Part shown: piece after piece, positions 17,843 to 18,969 of the stretch
Layout: each line of letters begins with the position of its first letter
Numbering within the stretch: position 1 is the first letter of the stretch
Assembly: GCF_000208925.1 (NCBI RefSeq)
Contig: NW_001915025.1
Location: 17,495 to 36,463 of the forward strand
From: Entamoeba histolytica HM-1:IMSS
Lineage: Eukaryota > Evosea > Mastigamoebida > Endamoebidae
Length of the DNA: 18,969 nucleotides
Direction of reading: 5' to 3'
The notes under the pieces: generated by a model
Databases searched by the model: none
The model's input: the letters and a program-made list of their open reading frames with translations, nothing else
Told to the model about the DNA's origin: nothing
Position numbers and translations under genes: made by a program

Positions 17843-18969
17843 ATACATCATATTTCTTTATTATTTATCTTTCTTTTTATAATTTCATATATTAAATTAT
17901 TCATTCATTTATTATTTATATTTCATTTATTAAATAAAATGAAAATGAAATTGTAAAATATCAATTAAATATTCATGAATAATAATTTATTAATATTTAA
18001 TAATTGAAATAACAAATAATAATAATGTAACAATAATGATATATTCAATATATTCTTTATTTGATTTGTTCAATATTAGATTATTTTATTTCATTATCAT
18101 TTCATTATTTCATTATTTTATTTCATTATTTCATATTCATTTATTATTTTTTAAAATCAAATAAACAATAATATTGATATTTATTCATCACATTAATTTA
18201 ATATAATAAATATACACAACATTTCAGAATAAAGAATGAATATTTAACATTGAAAATATTGATTATATTCAATATTTTATTCAACATAAAATCAATAAAA
18301 CATATAATTTGATAATACACAAATGAAATAATAAAGAAATATACAATACTCAAGAATTAATAAAAATGAAATAAAAAGAATAAATGAATATAAAATTGAT
18401 AAATAATAGAAGAAAGAAATAGAAACAACAACGAAAACAAATTAATATAAAAAGAATATAAATATATAAAAACTAGAAAGTAAAAGAAAGAATATAAAAA
18501 TAATAAATCACAAAGATGTAATAAAAGAAGAAAAGAAGAAATAAAAAGTGTATTTTTAATGTAAAAATTAGAAATATGAAATAAAAGTGTCTAATTTAAT
18601 TGTGTAAAATGATTAACAATATTTTATTGAAAAAAAATATTTTACTCTTTTTTATGTTTATTATTTATATGTATATTTAAACATGATGTTTATTATATAA
18701 TCAATCATATGTGTTATGTTATTATAACATATAATATGTAATAAAATATAAATGAAAATGATATGAATATATGACATAGAATATAAAAACAAAAGAATAA
18801 TAAAAATAAATGATAAATAAAACAAGAAATGATAATCAATGATATAATAATAAAATCAAAGTATAAAATATAAAAGATAAAATTAATATTAATATAAATC
18901 AAAAGAGAATAAATATAAAATGAAAATAGATATAAATGATAATAATATAAAAATGATAAAGATGAATAA
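17843..18969. other. AT-rich region without a recognisable gene
   Basis: About 1.1 kb. The stretch 18085-18150 is a loose TTTCATTA simple repeat, and 18340-18560 is purine-rich on the + strand. A small inverted repeat, TATGTTAT-t-ATAACATA, lies at 18715-18731. The minus ORF at 18714-18902 is an Ile/Phe/Tyr-rich shadow. No gene or RNA is recognised. Confidence 0.5.
18085..18150. repeat. Degenerate TTTCATTA simple repeat
   Basis: Repeated TTTCATTA and TTTCATTATC words with small variations over about 65 bases; ordinary low-complexity sequence for this genome. Confidence 0.5.

Noticed and set aside
18715..18731. Inverted repeat TATGTTAT-t-ATAACATA
   Set aside because: Eight-base arms of pure AT-rich sequence are expected by chance; no gene or terminator context.
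1..18969. CRISPR array, tRNA or rRNA genes
   Set aside because: No regularly spaced repeats of suitable length, and no cloverleaf or rRNA-like GC-richer segment was recognised on either strand by eye.

Overview
This window is very AT-rich eukaryotic DNA. Intergenic stretches are almost entirely A/T with TAAT, TCATT and GAATGA words, and the genes use mostly A/T-ending codons. There are no operons, ribosome binding sites or convincing introns. The best guess is an anaerobic, AT-rich protist or fungus. Entamoeba-like features are a non-LTR retrotransposon with a restriction-like endonuclease and a BspA-type leucine-rich-repeat remnant. The long gene-poor spacers and the style of the secreted S41 protease and the 366-residue secreted protein would also suit anaerobic gut fungi (Neocallimastigomycota). 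I cannot separate these without a search.

Layout. 1-449: a fragment of a LINE on the + strand, an apparently perfect inverted copy of 4677-5125. 450-1999: AT-rich spacer. 2000-2239 (+): a broken BspA-like LRR gene end. 2388-7029 (-): one LINE-type retrotransposon with, in order, a low-complexity N-terminus, long coiled coil, linker, reverse transcriptase, CCHC finger and PD..D endonuclease. 7779-10195 (-): one gene split by a one-base homopolymer slip; it joins an N-terminal multi-pass membrane region with a myristoylation-type start to a C-terminal class 3 lipase. 11181-13256 (+): a secreted, probably surface-anchored S41-type peptidase with a Cys-rich tail, split by two homopolymer slips and two in-frame TGA codons. 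13690-15170 (-): a decayed gene of unknown family. 15668-15853 (-): a small 61-residue ORF of unusual composition. 16405-17505 (+): a secreted 366-residue protein. 17657-17842 (+): a short ORF with seven pentapeptide-like repeats of 15 bp. 17843-18969: AT-rich DNA without a recognisable gene.

Two patterns cut across the whole window. First, nearly every long gene is broken by one-base slips, usually one A too few in an A-run, which points to consensus error or to shared decay. Second, in-frame TGA is heavily over-represented: I count eight in the reconstructed frame of the LINE against at most one TAA and no TAG, and TGA also interrupts other genes. The two intact-looking + strand host genes reach TAA, and the lipase TGA is followed two codons later by TAA. 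Whether TGA is a sense codon here, or an error or decay signature, is the most important thing to test.

Functionally, the lipase and peptidase are transcribed divergently from a 985-bp shared spacer. I see no clear pathway linking the genes. The peptidase and the 366-residue protein both look secreted, and the lipase is membrane-bound.
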